In this document: positions 7,856 to 17,218 of the stretch, one piece after another
How positions within the stretch are numbered: the stretch's first letter is position 1
How the letters are laid out: every line of letters starts with the position of its first letter
Source of the DNA: Sideroxyarcus sp.
Lineage (GTDB): Bacteria > Pseudomonadota > Gammaproteobacteria > Burkholderiales > Gallionellaceae
Direction of reading: 5' to 3'
Length of the DNA stretch: 64,000 bases
NCBI GenBank assembly: GCA_030651895.1
Contig: JAUSBR010000013.1
Coordinates: 101,956 to 165,955, forward strand
Translations under genes and position numbers: made by a program
Notes under the pieces: model-generated
What the model was told of the DNA's origin: nothing
The model's database searches: none
Seen by the model: only the letters and a program-made list of their open reading frames with translations

Positions 7856-9091
7856 ATGAGAATCAATAAGATCGCAGCTTCATTAATTACACTGGGCATG
7901 GCAGCATCGCCTTTGGCATTCGCAACAAACGGTGACGAAATGATGGCCGTTGGTTCGCAAAGTACCGCACTGGGTGGTTCCGGTGTAGCTCACTTCATGG
8001 GCGCCGAAAGCGTTTGGGCGAATCCGGCGATGCTGGGCAAGTCCAAAGGTTCTGAATTCGTCGGTGGCGTCGTGTCCTTCACGCCGAAAGTGAACAACAA
8101 TGGCGTCCCTGCGCTGAGTGGTCAGCCTGCTGACAGCACTGCATCCACCAGCTACATCCCCGATCTGTCTTACTCCAGCAGAATGAGCGACAACCTGACC
8201 TACGGTGTCTCGCTGGCTGGTATCGCCGGCATGGGTGTTGACTATAAAGGGGCCGCAGGTACACATATCAAGGCCAAGTCGGCTTTGAGCATCATGCGTG
8301 TCGTGATGACTCTGGCCTACAACCAAGACAATTTCGGCGTAGGTTTCTCGCCGATATTCCAGTCCGGTTCTTTGATGCTTTCATATGATGCTTCTGGCAT
8401 GGGTATGGGAAATGTGAATGCTGCTGAGAGCAAGAGTTCCAGTAGCAGCGTTGGCTTTACGTTGGGTGGCTACTACGATGTTGCACCCGCATTTACGGTT
8501 GGAGGAGCATACCAATCCAAGTTTTCCGCAAAATATGGCACGCAAATATCAGCTGCCGGTAATGGCTTTGGCCTGTGCCAACCGGCTGGTGGTCTCTGTA
8601 TGGGATTGGCTCCATTTGGAGATGACTTGGATCAGCCAGCTCAGTTGAAGCTGGGTGCGGCTTACACCATGGCTGAGAGCGTTACGCTGACTGCTGACTA
8701 CAAGTTGATCAAGTGGGGCAGTGCGGCTGGTTACAAGGACTTCAACTGGAAAGATCAGACTGTCATCGCAGTCGGTGCAAAATATTCGGCAAATGGCTAC
8801 TGGCTTGGTGCAGGATACAACCATGCCAACGACCCGATTGAAAATATGGCTGCCGGGGTATATCGCAATGATGCGATCAACTTCTTCAACAATATGTTCT
8901 TTCCTGCTGTCGTGACTAACTCCTACACTTTGGGCGGCGGTGTTGACTTCTCCAAGACCCTTGCTGTTGAAGGCTCGTATGTGATGACACCGAAAGTGAC
9001 GAAAGTTGCTCCTGTTACTAACTTCGGTGGTAGCAACACAACGACACACTCTCAAAGTTCGTATTCTGTTTCATTGCGTTACAAGTTCTAA
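7856..9091 (+). CDS. OmpP1/FadL-family outer-membrane transport protein
   Basis: A 411-aa beta-barrel of the OmpP1/FadL/TodX family. It has a signal peptide (1-23, ends AFA), the family-typical N-terminal segment around residues 40-60 (GGSGVAHFMGAESVWANPA), alternating amphipathic strands, and a C-terminal aromatic (SLRYKF). FadL proteins import hydrophobic molecules by lateral diffusion. The native substrate cannot be read from sequence. Its place 64 bp after tusA-dsrE2 makes hydrophobic sulfur compounds or fatty acids both conceivable. A strong bidirectional terminator follows. Confidence 0.85.
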   Translation: MRINKIAASLITLGMAASPLAFATNGDEMMAVGSQSTALGGSGVAHFMGAESVWANPAMLGKSKGSEFVGGVVSFTPKVNNNGVPALSGQPADSTASTSYIPDLSYSSRMSDNLTYGVSLAGIAGMGVDYKGAAGTHIKAKSALSIMRVVMTLAYNQDNFGVGFSPIFQSGSLMLSYDASGMGMGNVNAAESKSSSSSVGFTLGGYYDVAPAFTVGGAYQSKFSAKYGTQISAAGNGFGLCQPAGGLCMGLAPFGDDLDQPAQLKLGAAYTMAESVTLTADYKLIKWGSAAGYKDFNWKDQTVIAVGAKYSANGYWLGAGYNHANDPIENMAAGVYRNDAINFFNNMFFPAVVTNSYTLGGGVDFSKTLAVEGSYVMTPKVTKVAPVTNFGGSNTTTHSQSSYSVSLRYKF

Positions 9092-9139
9092 ATTCAGTGA
9101 GCTAACCCTCGGCAATGCCGGGGGCTCACATGAAGCAAT

Positions 9140-9169
9140 AAAAAAGGCCGGGTGTCCCCCGGCCTTTTT
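9140..9169. terminator. Bidirectional rho-independent terminator (porin / glnD)
   Basis: A GGCCGGG...CCCCGGCC stem (9146-9164) is flanked by A6 on the left and T5 on the right, so it can terminate both the plus-strand porin and the minus-strand glnD. Confidence 0.9.
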
Positions 9170-9172
9170 CTT

Positions 9173-11707
9173 TCATGTCAGCTGTTGTCGCAACGCGGCA
9201 CACAGCTCTTCCGCCTGCTGCGGCTTCTCCAGCACTTCCCCGCCTATCCAGAACGTGTCTTCGGCGCGCGAACCCAGGGTGTTGATCTTGGCGCTGTGCA
9301 GTTCGATGCGATGTTCTGCCAACACCCAGGCGATGCGGGCCAGCAGGCCGGGGCGGTCGCCCGCGACCACCGAGAGGATGTGACGGCCTTTCTCGTCCAG
9401 TGCGATGGCGACCTGGGGGGCGATGGGGAAGTGTTTGAGCTGGCGGCTGACCCGGCCCGTGTGCGGTGAGGTGGGCGCCGCATCGCCGGTCAGCAACTGC
9501 GCCAGTTCGTATTCGATGTAGTTCATCACGTCGCGGTAGACGGTGCCGCTGTTGTTCGCATCCATCACCTGAAAACTGTCCAGCGCGTAGCCGTGCTGGG
9601 TGGTGTGCACCTTGGCTTCCATGATGTTGTAGCTCATGCGTGCGAAGAAGTTGCAGATGTGGGCGAACAGCCAGGGTTTGTCCGGCGCGTAGACCAGCAC
9701 CTGGATACCTTCGCCGCTGCGGCTCAGGCGCGTCTTGACGACGGGGGTGTCGGTGTTCACGCGGTGTGCCAGCAGGCGCGTGTGCCAGGCGATCTCGTGC
9801 GGTTCGTGGCGCAGGAAATAATCGGCGTCGAACTGCGCCCACAACATCTCGTACACCTCGCGATGGATGGCGTACAGGCTCAGTGTCTCGGCGGCGACGC
9901 GGCGCACCTCGCCGATCTGGTCGGCGATCTTGCCGCTGATCATGTAACGGCGGGAGGCGTTGTAGAGGTCTTCCAGCAACTTGCCTTTCCACGCGTTCCA
10001 CACCTTGCCGCTGGTGCCGCGGATGTCGGCGACGGTGAGCAGATAGAGTGCGGCAAGCTGGCGCTCGTTCTTGATCTTGGCGGCGAAGGCGGCGATGACG
10101 TCCTGGTCTGACAGGTCCTGTTTCTGCGCGGTGGCAGACATGCTGAGATGCTGCTCCACCAGCCAAACCACCAGTTCGGCATCTTCGCGCATCAGGCCGT
10201 GCTGCCTGCAGAAGCGCATGGCGTCTCCGCGTCCGAGTTTGGAGTGGTCTCCGCCGCGTCCCTTGGCGATGTCGTGGAACAGGCCGGCGATGTAAAGCAC
10301 TTCCGGACGCGCGAAGTCCCTGATGAGCCTGCTGCACAGCGGGAATTCGTGCGCGTATTGTTCCAGCGTGAAGCGGCGCAGGTTACGCACCACCATCAGG
10401 ATATGTTCGTCCACGGTGTAGACATGGAACAGGTCGTGCTGCATCTGGCCGACGATGCGGCCGAAGGCGGGGATATAGCGTCCCAGGATGTCCTGCTGGT
10501 TCATGCGCCGCAGCGCATGGGTGAGTCCATGCGGCTGACGGAAGATGTCCATGAACAGCGCACGGTTGCGCTCATCCTTGCGGAAGGCCGGGCCGATGAG
10601 TTTGCGACCGCGCCACAATGCGCGCAGTGTCGGTGCCGAGAAGCCGGTCAGGCGCGGGTGCTGCTCCAGCAGCAGGAAACTTTCCAGTATCGCGGAAGGT
10701 TCCTGCTCGAACAGCGCCTCGTCGCGCGCCTCCAGTTTGTCGTCGCGCGCGATGAAGCGCTCGTTGATCGGTTGGGTCTCGGCGACCGGGAAGATGCGCG
10801 CGCGTATGGTCTGCAACAGCACGGCATTGAGTTGCAAGACGGCACGGCGGGTGCGGTAGTAATGCTGCATCAGGTGTTCGCTGGCGCGGCGCTGCGCGCT
10901 GGCTACGATGCCGAGCTGTTCGGCGAGCGCGGTCTGGTATTCGAACACCAGCCGGTCGTCGTGGCGGCCGGAAAGATAATGCAGGCGGATGCGCAGGTCC
11001 TGCAGCAGGTGCTCGTGATGGGCGACCTGGCGCGCCTCGGTGGCGGTGATGAGGTCGGCCTGCGCCAGAGCCTGCCAGGTATGGCCGAAACCGCAGGCGC
11101 GCGAGATCCACAACACCGACTGCAGGTCGCGTAGGCCGCCGGGACTCTCTTTCAGGTTGGGTTCGAGATTGTGGTCGGTGTCGATGAAGCGGGTATGGCG
11201 CTGTTCCTGTTCCTTTACCTTGGCAAGATAGAAGGCGCGGCGGCTGAGGTGTTCGGCGAGCGCTTCGCGCATCTCCAGGAACAGTGCGCGGTCGCCGGTG
11301 ATGCGCCGCGCTTCCAGCAGATTGGTCTGCACCGTCACGTCCGACGATTCGGCCATGCAGTCGCCGACCGTGCGCACGCTGTGGCCGACTTCGAGGCCGA
11401 TGTCCCACAACTTGCCGACCAGTTCCTGCAGGCGTTGTTGCAGCGCTTCGTCGGGCTGCTGCGGCAGCAGGATGAGCAGGTCGACATCGGATCTCGGGTA
11501 AAGCTCGGCGCGACCATATCCACCCACGGCGACCAGCGCCAGATCGGAAGGCATGGCCAGCATCTTCCACATCCGCACCAGATGATCGTCCACCAGCTTG
11601 GCGTGCGCGCGCAGATAACGTGCGGGATGCGGATTCGCCAGATATTCCTGCTGCATGGCGAGCCGACCGGCACGCAGGCTGTCTCGGATCGCCGCGATGG
11701 TCTTCAT
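9173..11707 (-). CDS. glnD: Bifunctional PII uridylyltransferase/uridylyl-removing enzyme GlnD
   Basis: GlnD (844 aa) senses glutamine and uridylylates or deuridylylates PII proteins such as GlnB, encoded at 29420. Domains in order: nucleotidyltransferase (GGYGRAELYPRSDVD near residues 62-76), helical region, HD domain for deuridylylation (LFHDIAKGRGGDHS near 475), and two C-terminal ACT domains (GEGIQVLVYAPDKPWLF, and HILSVVAGDRPGLLARI). It lies 10 bp after map, as in many proteobacteria. The gene abuts a shared terminator at its 3' end. Confidence 0.97.
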   Translation of the reverse strand: MKTIAAIRDSLRAGRLAMQQEYLANPHPARYLRAHAKLVDDHLVRMWKMLAMPSDLALVAVGGYGRAELYPRSDVDLLILLPQQPDEALQQRLQELVGKLWDIGLEVGHSVRTVGDCMAESSDVTVQTNLLEARRITGDRALFLEMREALAEHLSRRAFYLAKVKEQEQRHTRFIDTDHNLEPNLKESPGGLRDLQSVLWISRACGFGHTWQALAQADLITATEARQVAHHEHLLQDLRIRLHYLSGRHDDRLVFEYQTALAEQLGIVASAQRRASEHLMQHYYRTRRAVLQLNAVLLQTIRARIFPVAETQPINERFIARDDKLEARDEALFEQEPSAILESFLLLEQHPRLTGFSAPTLRALWRGRKLIGPAFRKDERNRALFMDIFRQPHGLTHALRRMNQQDILGRYIPAFGRIVGQMQHDLFHVYTVDEHILMVVRNLRRFTLEQYAHEFPLCSRLIRDFARPEVLYIAGLFHDIAKGRGGDHSKLGRGDAMRFCRQHGLMREDAELVVWLVEQHLSMSATAQKQDLSDQDVIAAFAAKIKNERQLAALYLLTVADIRGTSGKVWNAWKGKLLEDLYNASRRYMISGKIADQIGEVRRVAAETLSLYAIHREVYEMLWAQFDADYFLRHEPHEIAWHTRLLAHRVNTDTPVVKTRLSRSGEGIQVLVYAPDKPWLFAHICNFFARMSYNIMEAKVHTTQHGYALDSFQVMDANNSGTVYRDVMNYIEYELAQLLTGDAAPTSPHTGRVSRQLKHFPIAPQVAIALDEKGRHILSVVAGDRPGLLARIAWVLAEHRIELHSAKINTLGSRAEDTFWIGGEVLEKPQQAEELCAALRQQLT

Positions 11708-11717
11708 GGAAGTGGAT

Positions 11718-12509
11718 TCAGGCGGGGACGGGCGGCGAACCGGCGGAAAGCGTCAGCACTTCAAAGCCGGTCTCGGTGACCAGAATGGTGTGCTCGTATT
11801 GTGCCGACAGACTGTGGTCCTTGGTCACCACGGTCCAGCCGTCGCCGAGTTGCTTGATCTCTTTTCGGCCCGCATTCACCATCGGCTCGATGGTGAAGAT
11901 CATGCCCGCTTCGAGTCTGGGACCGGTGCCGGCTTTGCCGTAGTGCAGCACCTGCGGCTCCTCGTGGAACTTGTCGCCGATGCCGTGCCCGCAGAACTCA
12001 CGCACCACGCTGTAGCCCATGCCCTCGACGAAGGTCTGGATGGCCTGGCCGATGTCACCCAGATAGGAACCCGCTTTCACGGTGCGGATGCCGCGCCACA
12101 TCGCTTCATAAGTCACTTCGCAAAGGCGTTTTGACTGGATCGACGGCTCGCCGACGTAGTACATGCGGCTGGTGTCGCCGTGCCAACCGTCCTTGATCGT
12201 GGTGATGTCGAGATTGACGATGTCGCCGTTCTTCAGCTTCTTGTCGCTGGGCACGCCGTGGCACACCTGATGGTTGATCGAGGTGCAGATGGATTTCGGA
12301 TAGGGCGTGTGGCCGTGCGGCGCGTAGTTCAGCGGCGCTGGGATGCAGCCCTGCACGTCCACCATGTAATCGTGGCAGAGCTTGTCGAGCTCGTCGGTGG
12401 TGACGCCGACTTTGACGAAGGGGCCGATGTAATCGAGCACTTCGCCGGCCAGACGTCCGGCGATGCGCATCTTTTCGATTTCCTGCGGGGATTTAATGCT
12501 TATAGACAT
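11718..12509 (-). CDS. map: Type I methionine aminopeptidase
   Basis: Map removes the initiator methionine from nascent proteins. The 263-aa product has the family pattern HGHTPYPKSICTSIN, metal ligands in NLDITTIKDGWHGDTSRMYYV (Asp, Asp), the His of FCGHGIG, and the Glu residues of FTIEPM and QYEHTILV. A short C-terminal extension (LSAGSPPVPA) is present. In many proteobacteria map faces rpsB directly; here rpsB is 17.5 kb away. The start ATG lies at the end of 'TCTATAGACAT' on the plus strand. Confidence 0.97.
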   Translation of the reverse strand: MSISIKSPQEIEKMRIAGRLAGEVLDYIGPFVKVGVTTDELDKLCHDYMVDVQGCIPAPLNYAPHGHTPYPKSICTSINHQVCHGVPSDKKLKNGDIVNLDITTIKDGWHGDTSRMYYVGEPSIQSKRLCEVTYEAMWRGIRTVKAGSYLGDIGQAIQTFVEGMGYSVVREFCGHGIGDKFHEEPQVLHYGKAGTGPRLEAGMIFTIEPMVNAGRKEIKQLGDGWTVVTKDHSLSAQYEHTILVTETGFEVLTLSAGSPPVPA

Positions 12510-12593
12510 GATTAATCAGGATAAGACGAACAGGTGCGAGGATAGTTGATAGTGCCCACCTGCACAACCTCGAATGCAGAGGGGATAACGTAA

Positions 12594-12622
12594 AAAAGGC
12601 ACGCCATCGGCGTGCCTTCTTG
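12594..12622. terminator. Rho-independent terminator after the DEAD-box helicase
   Basis: AAGGCACGCC / GGCGTGCCTT forms a 10-bp stem (12597-12619) with a 3-nt loop, flanked by A6 on the plus-strand left side, which reads as a T-tract for the minus-strand helicase gene. Confidence 0.85.
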
Positions 12623-12641
12623 TTACGACGGAACTTGCGGT

Positions 12642-14258
12642 TTAACGCTTGTTGCCGTTGGGGTTGCTGTTATTGCCGCGACCCAGCGAGAAGCCGGTGC
12701 CTTGCGGACGACGCGGAGCAGCGTGCGGTGCTGCTGTATGCGGCGCGGCAGCGCGGTGAGCCGGAGCGTGGTGCGAAGGCGCGTGATGGGCAGGAGCGCG
12801 GTTGCCGCCCATGTTGCCATTCACGTTGCCGTTCGGGTTGCCACTGCGCGGCGCATCATTGGTGAAACGGCTGTGCTTGTGGCCTTCGCGACGCTGGTCG
12901 GAATGCTCGTGACGGCTGTCCGGTGCGGCATGACGGCTGAAGTTGCTGCCATTGCCCGCGCCGTTGCTATTGCGGCCAAATCCGCCGCCATTGCTGTTGC
13001 GACCGGCGTAACCGCCGCCGTTACCGCGCGGCGCGCCGCTGCGCGGTGCGGAAGAAGCGGGACGCGGCTTGAACTTCGGCTCCATGCCTTCGACGGTGTG
13101 CGCCTTGATCGGTTGGCCGGTAAAGCGCTCGATCTTTTTCAGGTTCATCGCGTCGCGGTTGGAAGCGAACGAGACGGCGATACCTGTTGCGCCGGCACGG
13201 CCGGTACGGCCGATGCGGTGCACGTAGTCTTCGGCGAACTTGGGCAGGTCGAAGTTGATGACGTGGGTGATGCCCGCCACGTCGATGCCGCGCGCGGCGA
13301 CGTCGGTAGCGACCAGCACGCGCACATTGCCTTTGCGCAGGTTGAGCAGAGTGCGGTTGCGCTCACGCTGGTTCATGTCGCCGTGCAGGGCGGCGGCGGC
13401 ATGGCCGGCAGCGGAAAGCTCATCCGCCAGCATGTCGGCATCGCGCTTGGTGGCGGTGAACACCAGTGCCTGGTTCAGATCGACATCGCGCAGCAGGTGG
13501 TCGAGCAGGCGATTCTTGTGTGCCATATCGTCCACGTACATCAGACGCTGCTCGATGTTCTCGTGGCGCGCTTGCGACGATGCGACGCTGATGCGTTTCG
13601 GGCTCTTCAGCAGGCGCATGGCCAGGTTGCCGATCGCGCCTTCCAGCGTGGCGGAGAACAGCAGGGTCTGGCGGGTCGCCGGTGTGGCGGCGGCGATGCG
13701 CTCCACGTCGTCGATGAAGCCCATATCCAGCATGCGGTCGGCTTCGTCCAGTACCAGCATCTCCAGACGCGAGAAGTCGATACGGCCGCGTTCGATGTGG
13801 TCGATCAGACGGCCCGGTGTCGCCACCAGGATGTCCACGAAACCGGACAGCAGTTTGTTCTGCAGCGGGTAAGGCATGCCGCCGAGGATGCTCACCACCT
13901 TGACGCGCATGTTCTTGCCGTACTTGTTGGCGGCGTCGGACACTTGTTGTGCCAGTTCGCGGGTCGGGGTCAGCACCAGGATGCGCGGACCTTTGCCGCG
14001 CACGGCAGCTTCAACCGACAGCTTTTGCAGAGCGGGCAGGATGAAGGCGGCAGTCTTGCCGGTGCCGGTCTGGGCAGAGGCCATCAGGTCATGGCCGGCC
14101 AGTGCTTCGGGGATGGCTTGCGCCTGAATCGGGGAGGGCACGGTGTAACCGGCATCCTGAACAGCTTTCAGAATGGCCGGATCCAGACCCAGGGTGGCAA
14201 AAGTGACTACGTTTTCAGTAGGCGCGGGTGCAGCAGTCGTAATAGTTTTATCAGACAC
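12642..14258 (-). CDS. DEAD-box ATP-dependent RNA helicase (RhlE-like)
   Basis: A 538-aa RNA helicase. Motifs in order: Q motif (FATLGLDPAILKAVQDAGY...PSPIQ), Walker A SAQTGTGKT, PTRELA, TPGR, DEAD (VLDEADRMLDMGF), SAT, then helicase domain 2 with ALHGDMNQRERN, VATDVAARGID and HRIGRTGRAG. The last 130 residues are a low-complexity Gly/Asn/Arg/His/Ala-rich RNA-binding tail, typical of RhlE-like enzymes. Likely role is ribosome biogenesis or RNA turnover in the cold. The gene has a long leader (about 200 nt), as is common for autoregulated cold-inducible helicases. Confidence 0.93.
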   Translation of the reverse strand: MSDKTITTAAPAPTENVVTFATLGLDPAILKAVQDAGYTVPSPIQAQAIPEALAGHDLMASAQTGTGKTAAFILPALQKLSVEAAVRGKGPRILVLTPTRELAQQVSDAANKYGKNMRVKVVSILGGMPYPLQNKLLSGFVDILVATPGRLIDHIERGRIDFSRLEMLVLDEADRMLDMGFIDDVERIAAATPATRQTLLFSATLEGAIGNLAMRLLKSPKRISVASSQARHENIEQRLMYVDDMAHKNRLLDHLLRDVDLNQALVFTATKRDADMLADELSAAGHAAAALHGDMNQRERNRTLLNLRKGNVRVLVATDVAARGIDVAGITHVINFDLPKFAEDYVHRIGRTGRAGATGIAVSFASNRDAMNLKKIERFTGQPIKAHTVEGMEPKFKPRPASSAPRSGAPRGNGGGYAGRNSNGGGFGRNSNGAGNGSNFSRHAAPDSRHEHSDQRREGHKHSRFTNDAPRSGNPNGNVNGNMGGNRAPAHHAPSHHAPAHRAAAPHTAAPHAAPRRPQGTGFSLGRGNNSNPNGNKR

Positions 14259-14494
14259 GATTGTTCCTTTAATTTTTTTAGATACAGCGCATGCGCGGCC
14301 TCAAGGCCACACAATGAAATTCAGTAGGGGGAGATACAAATACCTCTACCGGCGCAAACAAAACATCGTCGCTAACCGGTGAAGCTTGGCGCATCCAGAA
14401 TAAAGAGATGCCAGAGGGTCAGAAAACGATGAACTCAATACCGCCCATGGGGCGACAAGGCGCGCATTATACTCAGCAAAGGAATAAAAGCCAG
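14259..14494 (-). promoter_or_regulatory. Helicase promoter and long 5' leader
   Basis: On the minus strand a perfect TATAAT (plus coordinates 14466-14471) has TGGCTT as a -35-like element 17 nt away (14489-14494). Transcription from it would give a leader of about 200 nt before the helicase ATG. The rest of the 325-bp gap (14472-14583) also holds the start region of the plus-strand PhnD operon, with TACAAT at 14561-14566 as a possible -10. No ORF is convincing in the gap. Confidence 0.45.
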
Positions 14495-14583
14495 CGATAT
14501 GTTATGTGCGCCTGCAGACATAGGCGGCGGGGCGGATAGAGCGTATATTTCATCCATAAATACAATACAGTGAAGGCGGCAGC

Positions 14584-15498
14584 TTGATATTTAGGGAGAA
14601 ACGCACGGGATGGCGCGTCTTGGCGCTGGTCGTACTGCTGGTCGCCGGTTGCGGCAAGCAGGAAGAGCCCTATCAGCCCGTCTTCTCCACGCGCGGCGTG
14701 GGCGATCCCGAGGAATATGTCATCGGCATCCATCCGCTGCACAATCCCAAGCGTCTGATCGAAGTGTACGGTCCCGTCGTGGACCGCTTGAACGCCGCCA
14801 TTCCGCAGGCGCATTTCCGTCTGGAAGCGTCGCGCAACTACGAAGAGTTCGAAAAGAAGCTGTTTGCCCGCCGTTTCGACTTTGCCATGCCCAATTCCTA
14901 CGAGACTGTGCGTTCGCTCAAGCATGGCTACCATGTCTTCGCCAAGATGGGCGACGACGACCTCTTCCGCGGCATCATTCTGGTGCGCAGGGACAGCGGC
15001 ATCCGCCAGGTGAGCGACCTCAAGGGCAAGAAGGTGGCCTATCCCGCGCTCACCGCTTTGGCGGCGACCATGATGCCGCAATACTATCTGCATACCCACG
15101 GCCTTGATGTGAACCGCGACATCGTGAACGTGTATGTCGGCTCCCAGGAATCTTCCATCATGAATGTGCTGCGCGGCCATGCGGCGGCGGGTGCGACCTG
15201 GACGGTGCCATGGAATACTTTCCAGAAGGATCAACCCAGGCAGGCGGCGCAACTCGAAGTGAAATGGCGTACCGACACGCTGCCCAACAACGGCTGGGTG
15301 GTGCGCAACGATGTCCAGCCCATTCTGGCGGAGAAGGTCAGCAAGGTGTTGGTCGGTCTGAGTGCCACACCGGAAGGCAAGGCGATGCTGAAGAAGATAG
15401 GCGTCTCGCGTTTCGAGTATGCGACCAGCCAGACCTACAAGCCGGTGGAGCAGTACCTGAAGGTCTTTTCCGAAACCGTGCGCCATGTCGAGTATTGA
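14584..15498 (+). CDS. PhnD-type periplasmic substrate-binding lipoprotein
   Basis: A 304-aa PhnD/SsuA-like binding protein (phosphate/phosphite/phosphonate family fold) with a lipoprotein signal (LVLLVAGCGK; lipobox Cys near residue 23). Family segments include IGIHPLHNPKRL, FDFAMPNSYETV, VSDLKGKKVAYP and NNGWVVRNDV. The start appears to be TTG at 14584; the nearby ATG at 14610 is in another frame. No ABC permease or ATPase adjoins it. It sits 3 bp before a membrane diguanylate cyclase, so it probably works as a ligand receptor for signalling and not in uptake. The ligand is unknown. Confidence 0.82.
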   Translation: MIFREKRTGWRVLALVVLLVAGCGKQEEPYQPVFSTRGVGDPEEYVIGIHPLHNPKRLIEVYGPVVDRLNAAIPQAHFRLEASRNYEEFEKKLFARRFDFAMPNSYETVRSLKHGYHVFAKMGDDDLFRGIILVRRDSGIRQVSDLKGKKVAYPALTALAATMMPQYYLHTHGLDVNRDIVNVYVGSQESSIMNVLRGHAAAGATWTVPWNTFQKDQPRQAAQLEVKWRTDTLPNNGWVVRNDVQPILAEKVSKVLVGLSATPEGKAMLKKIGVSRFEYATSQTYKPVEQYLKVFSETVRHVEY

Positions 15499-15501
15499 GC
15501 G

Positions 15502-17202
15502 ATGAAACTGGCCGATACCATCAGCGCCTTCTGGCGCAGTTCGATACGACGGCAGTTGATCATCGGCTTCGCGCTGGCATCGCTGGGTCTGATGCTGGGC
15601 TTCGGTTATCTGGTGCTCAAGCATCAGCGCGAAGCCTTGTACCAGTTCTCCAACGAGCGCGCATCCGAGCTTGCGCACACGCTTTCCATCAGCGGCACCT
15701 CCTGGGCGCTGGCCAACGACCTGGTCGGACTGCAGGAAGTGGTGCAGGGCGTGGTCAGGACGCCGGACCTGCAGCGCGCCTATTTCCTCGACCGCCACGG
15801 CGAGGTGCTGGCGTCGACCAATCCCGACGAGGTCGGTTTCTTCGTTACCGACGAGGTGAGTCGCCGCATGCTGGCGTCGACTTCCATGGAGCAGCTCGTG
15901 TTGCTGAATGACAAGAATATCTACGTCGTCGCCCATCCGGTCATGTCGGAGGGGCGGCAGCTCGGCTGGTCGCGGGTGGAGATGACGCGGGTCACCGTCC
16001 ATGCCAACCTGTCGGCTCTGACGCGGGTGTGGTTCCAGTTTGTGCTGTTCACTGTGCTCGTGGTGTCGCTGGTGGCGCTGCTCCTCGCGCGCCGCTTGAC
16101 CGGCGGACTGGATCACCTGATGCAGGTTGCTTCTGCCGTGGAGCGCGGCTGGGGCAAGCGCCGTGCCGATGTCGGGCGCGCGGACGAGATCGGCGTGTTG
16201 GCGCGCCATCTGGACCGCATGCTCAACGCGATCGAACAGCAGAAGAAAGTGATTAGCGAGAGCGAGGCCAAATACCGCTTCCTCGCCGACAACATCTCCG
16301 ATGTGATCTGGATCGTGAACCTCGGGACGAACCGCTGGGAATATATGAGTCCCTCGGTGCAGAAGATGCTGGGCTACAGTGTCGAGGAGATCATGGAGCA
16401 GCCGATGGAGCACACCATGACCTCCAAATCCTATGCCGACATCCAGGGCTGGATAGAAGAGCGCAGCAAGTTGTTCCTGAGCGGACTCGACGGCAGCCAT
16501 GTCTACACCAATGAAGTCGAGCAAGTGTGCCGCGACGGTTCCACCCTGTGGACCGAGGTCACGACCCACTTCGCCCGCAACGAGCATGACGAGCTGATCC
16601 TGCTGGGTGTCTCGCGCGACATCAGCGAACGCAAGAAAGCCGAAGAGCAGATCCGCAATCTGGCCTTCTACGACACGCTGACGCAGTTGCCGAACCGCCG
16701 TTTGCTGCTGGACCGTTTCAACCTGGTCATCTCCGCCTGCAAACGCAGCAACCGTTATGCCGCGCTGATGTTCATGGATCTGGATAATTTCAAACCGCTC
16801 AACGACGAGCACGGCCACGATGTTGGCGACCTGCTGCTGATCGAGGTGGCGCGGCGCATCACCGGCTGCCTGCGCGAGGTGGATACCGTGGCGCGTTTCG
16901 GCGGCGACGAGTTCGTGGTGATGCTGAGCGAGCTTGATACCGACAAGGCGAAATCGCTGAAGCAGACCCGGATGATCGCGGAAAAGATCCGCCAGATCAT
17001 CGGCGAGCCCTATCGCCTGAAGGTGGTGCGGGAGGGAAGTCCCCAGCCGCAGGTCGTCGAACACCGCTGCACCGCCAGCATCGGCGTGGTGGTATTCAAT
17101 AACCACGGCGTCACCCAGGAGGACCTGCTCAAACTGGCCGATGCCGCCATGTATCAGGCCAAATCGGCCGGCCGCAATCAGGTGCATTTCGCCGAGACAT
17201 AA
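15502..17202 (+). CDS. Membrane diguanylate cyclase with periplasmic sensor, HAMP, PAS and GGDEF domains
   Basis: A 566-aa signalling enzyme predicted to make c-di-GMP. Order: TM1 (about 18-40), a periplasmic domain of about 135 residues, TM2 (about 177-198), HAMP-like linker, PAS with PAC (about 250-385), and GGDEF domain. The active site is intact (FGGDEF, residues 467-471), with an inhibitory I-site RxxD (REVD, 458-461), so product feedback is likely. It is 3 bp downstream of the PhnD lipoprotein and 16 bp upstream of a FecR-domain gene, which suggests that the periplasmic binding protein feeds its signal to this cyclase. Confidence 0.9.
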   Translation: MKLADTISAFWRSSIRRQLIIGFALASLGLMLGFGYLVLKHQREALYQFSNERASELAHTLSISGTSWALANDLVGLQEVVQGVVRTPDLQRAYFLDRHGEVLASTNPDEVGFFVTDEVSRRMLASTSMEQLVLLNDKNIYVVAHPVMSEGRQLGWSRVEMTRVTVHANLSALTRVWFQFVLFTVLVVSLVALLLARRLTGGLDHLMQVASAVERGWGKRRADVGRADEIGVLARHLDRMLNAIEQQKKVISESEAKYRFLADNISDVIWIVNLGTNRWEYMSPSVQKMLGYSVEEIMEQPMEHTMTSKSYADIQGWIEERSKLFLSGLDGSHVYTNEVEQVCRDGSTLWTEVTTHFARNEHDELILLGVSRDISERKKAEEQIRNLAFYDTLTQLPNRRLLLDRFNLVISACKRSNRYAALMFMDLDNFKPLNDEHGHDVGDLLLIEVARRITGCLREVDTVARFGGDEFVVMLSELDTDKAKSLKQTRMIAEKIRQIIGEPYRLKVVREGSPQPQVVEHRCTASIGVVVFNNHGVTQEDLLKLADAAMYQAKSAGRNQVHFAET

Positions 17203-17218
17203 CTGAAAGGGAGTAGCC

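Noticed and set aside
12612..14327. 571-codon plus-strand frame
   Set aside because: Antisense to the DEAD-box helicase and composed of mirrored codons.
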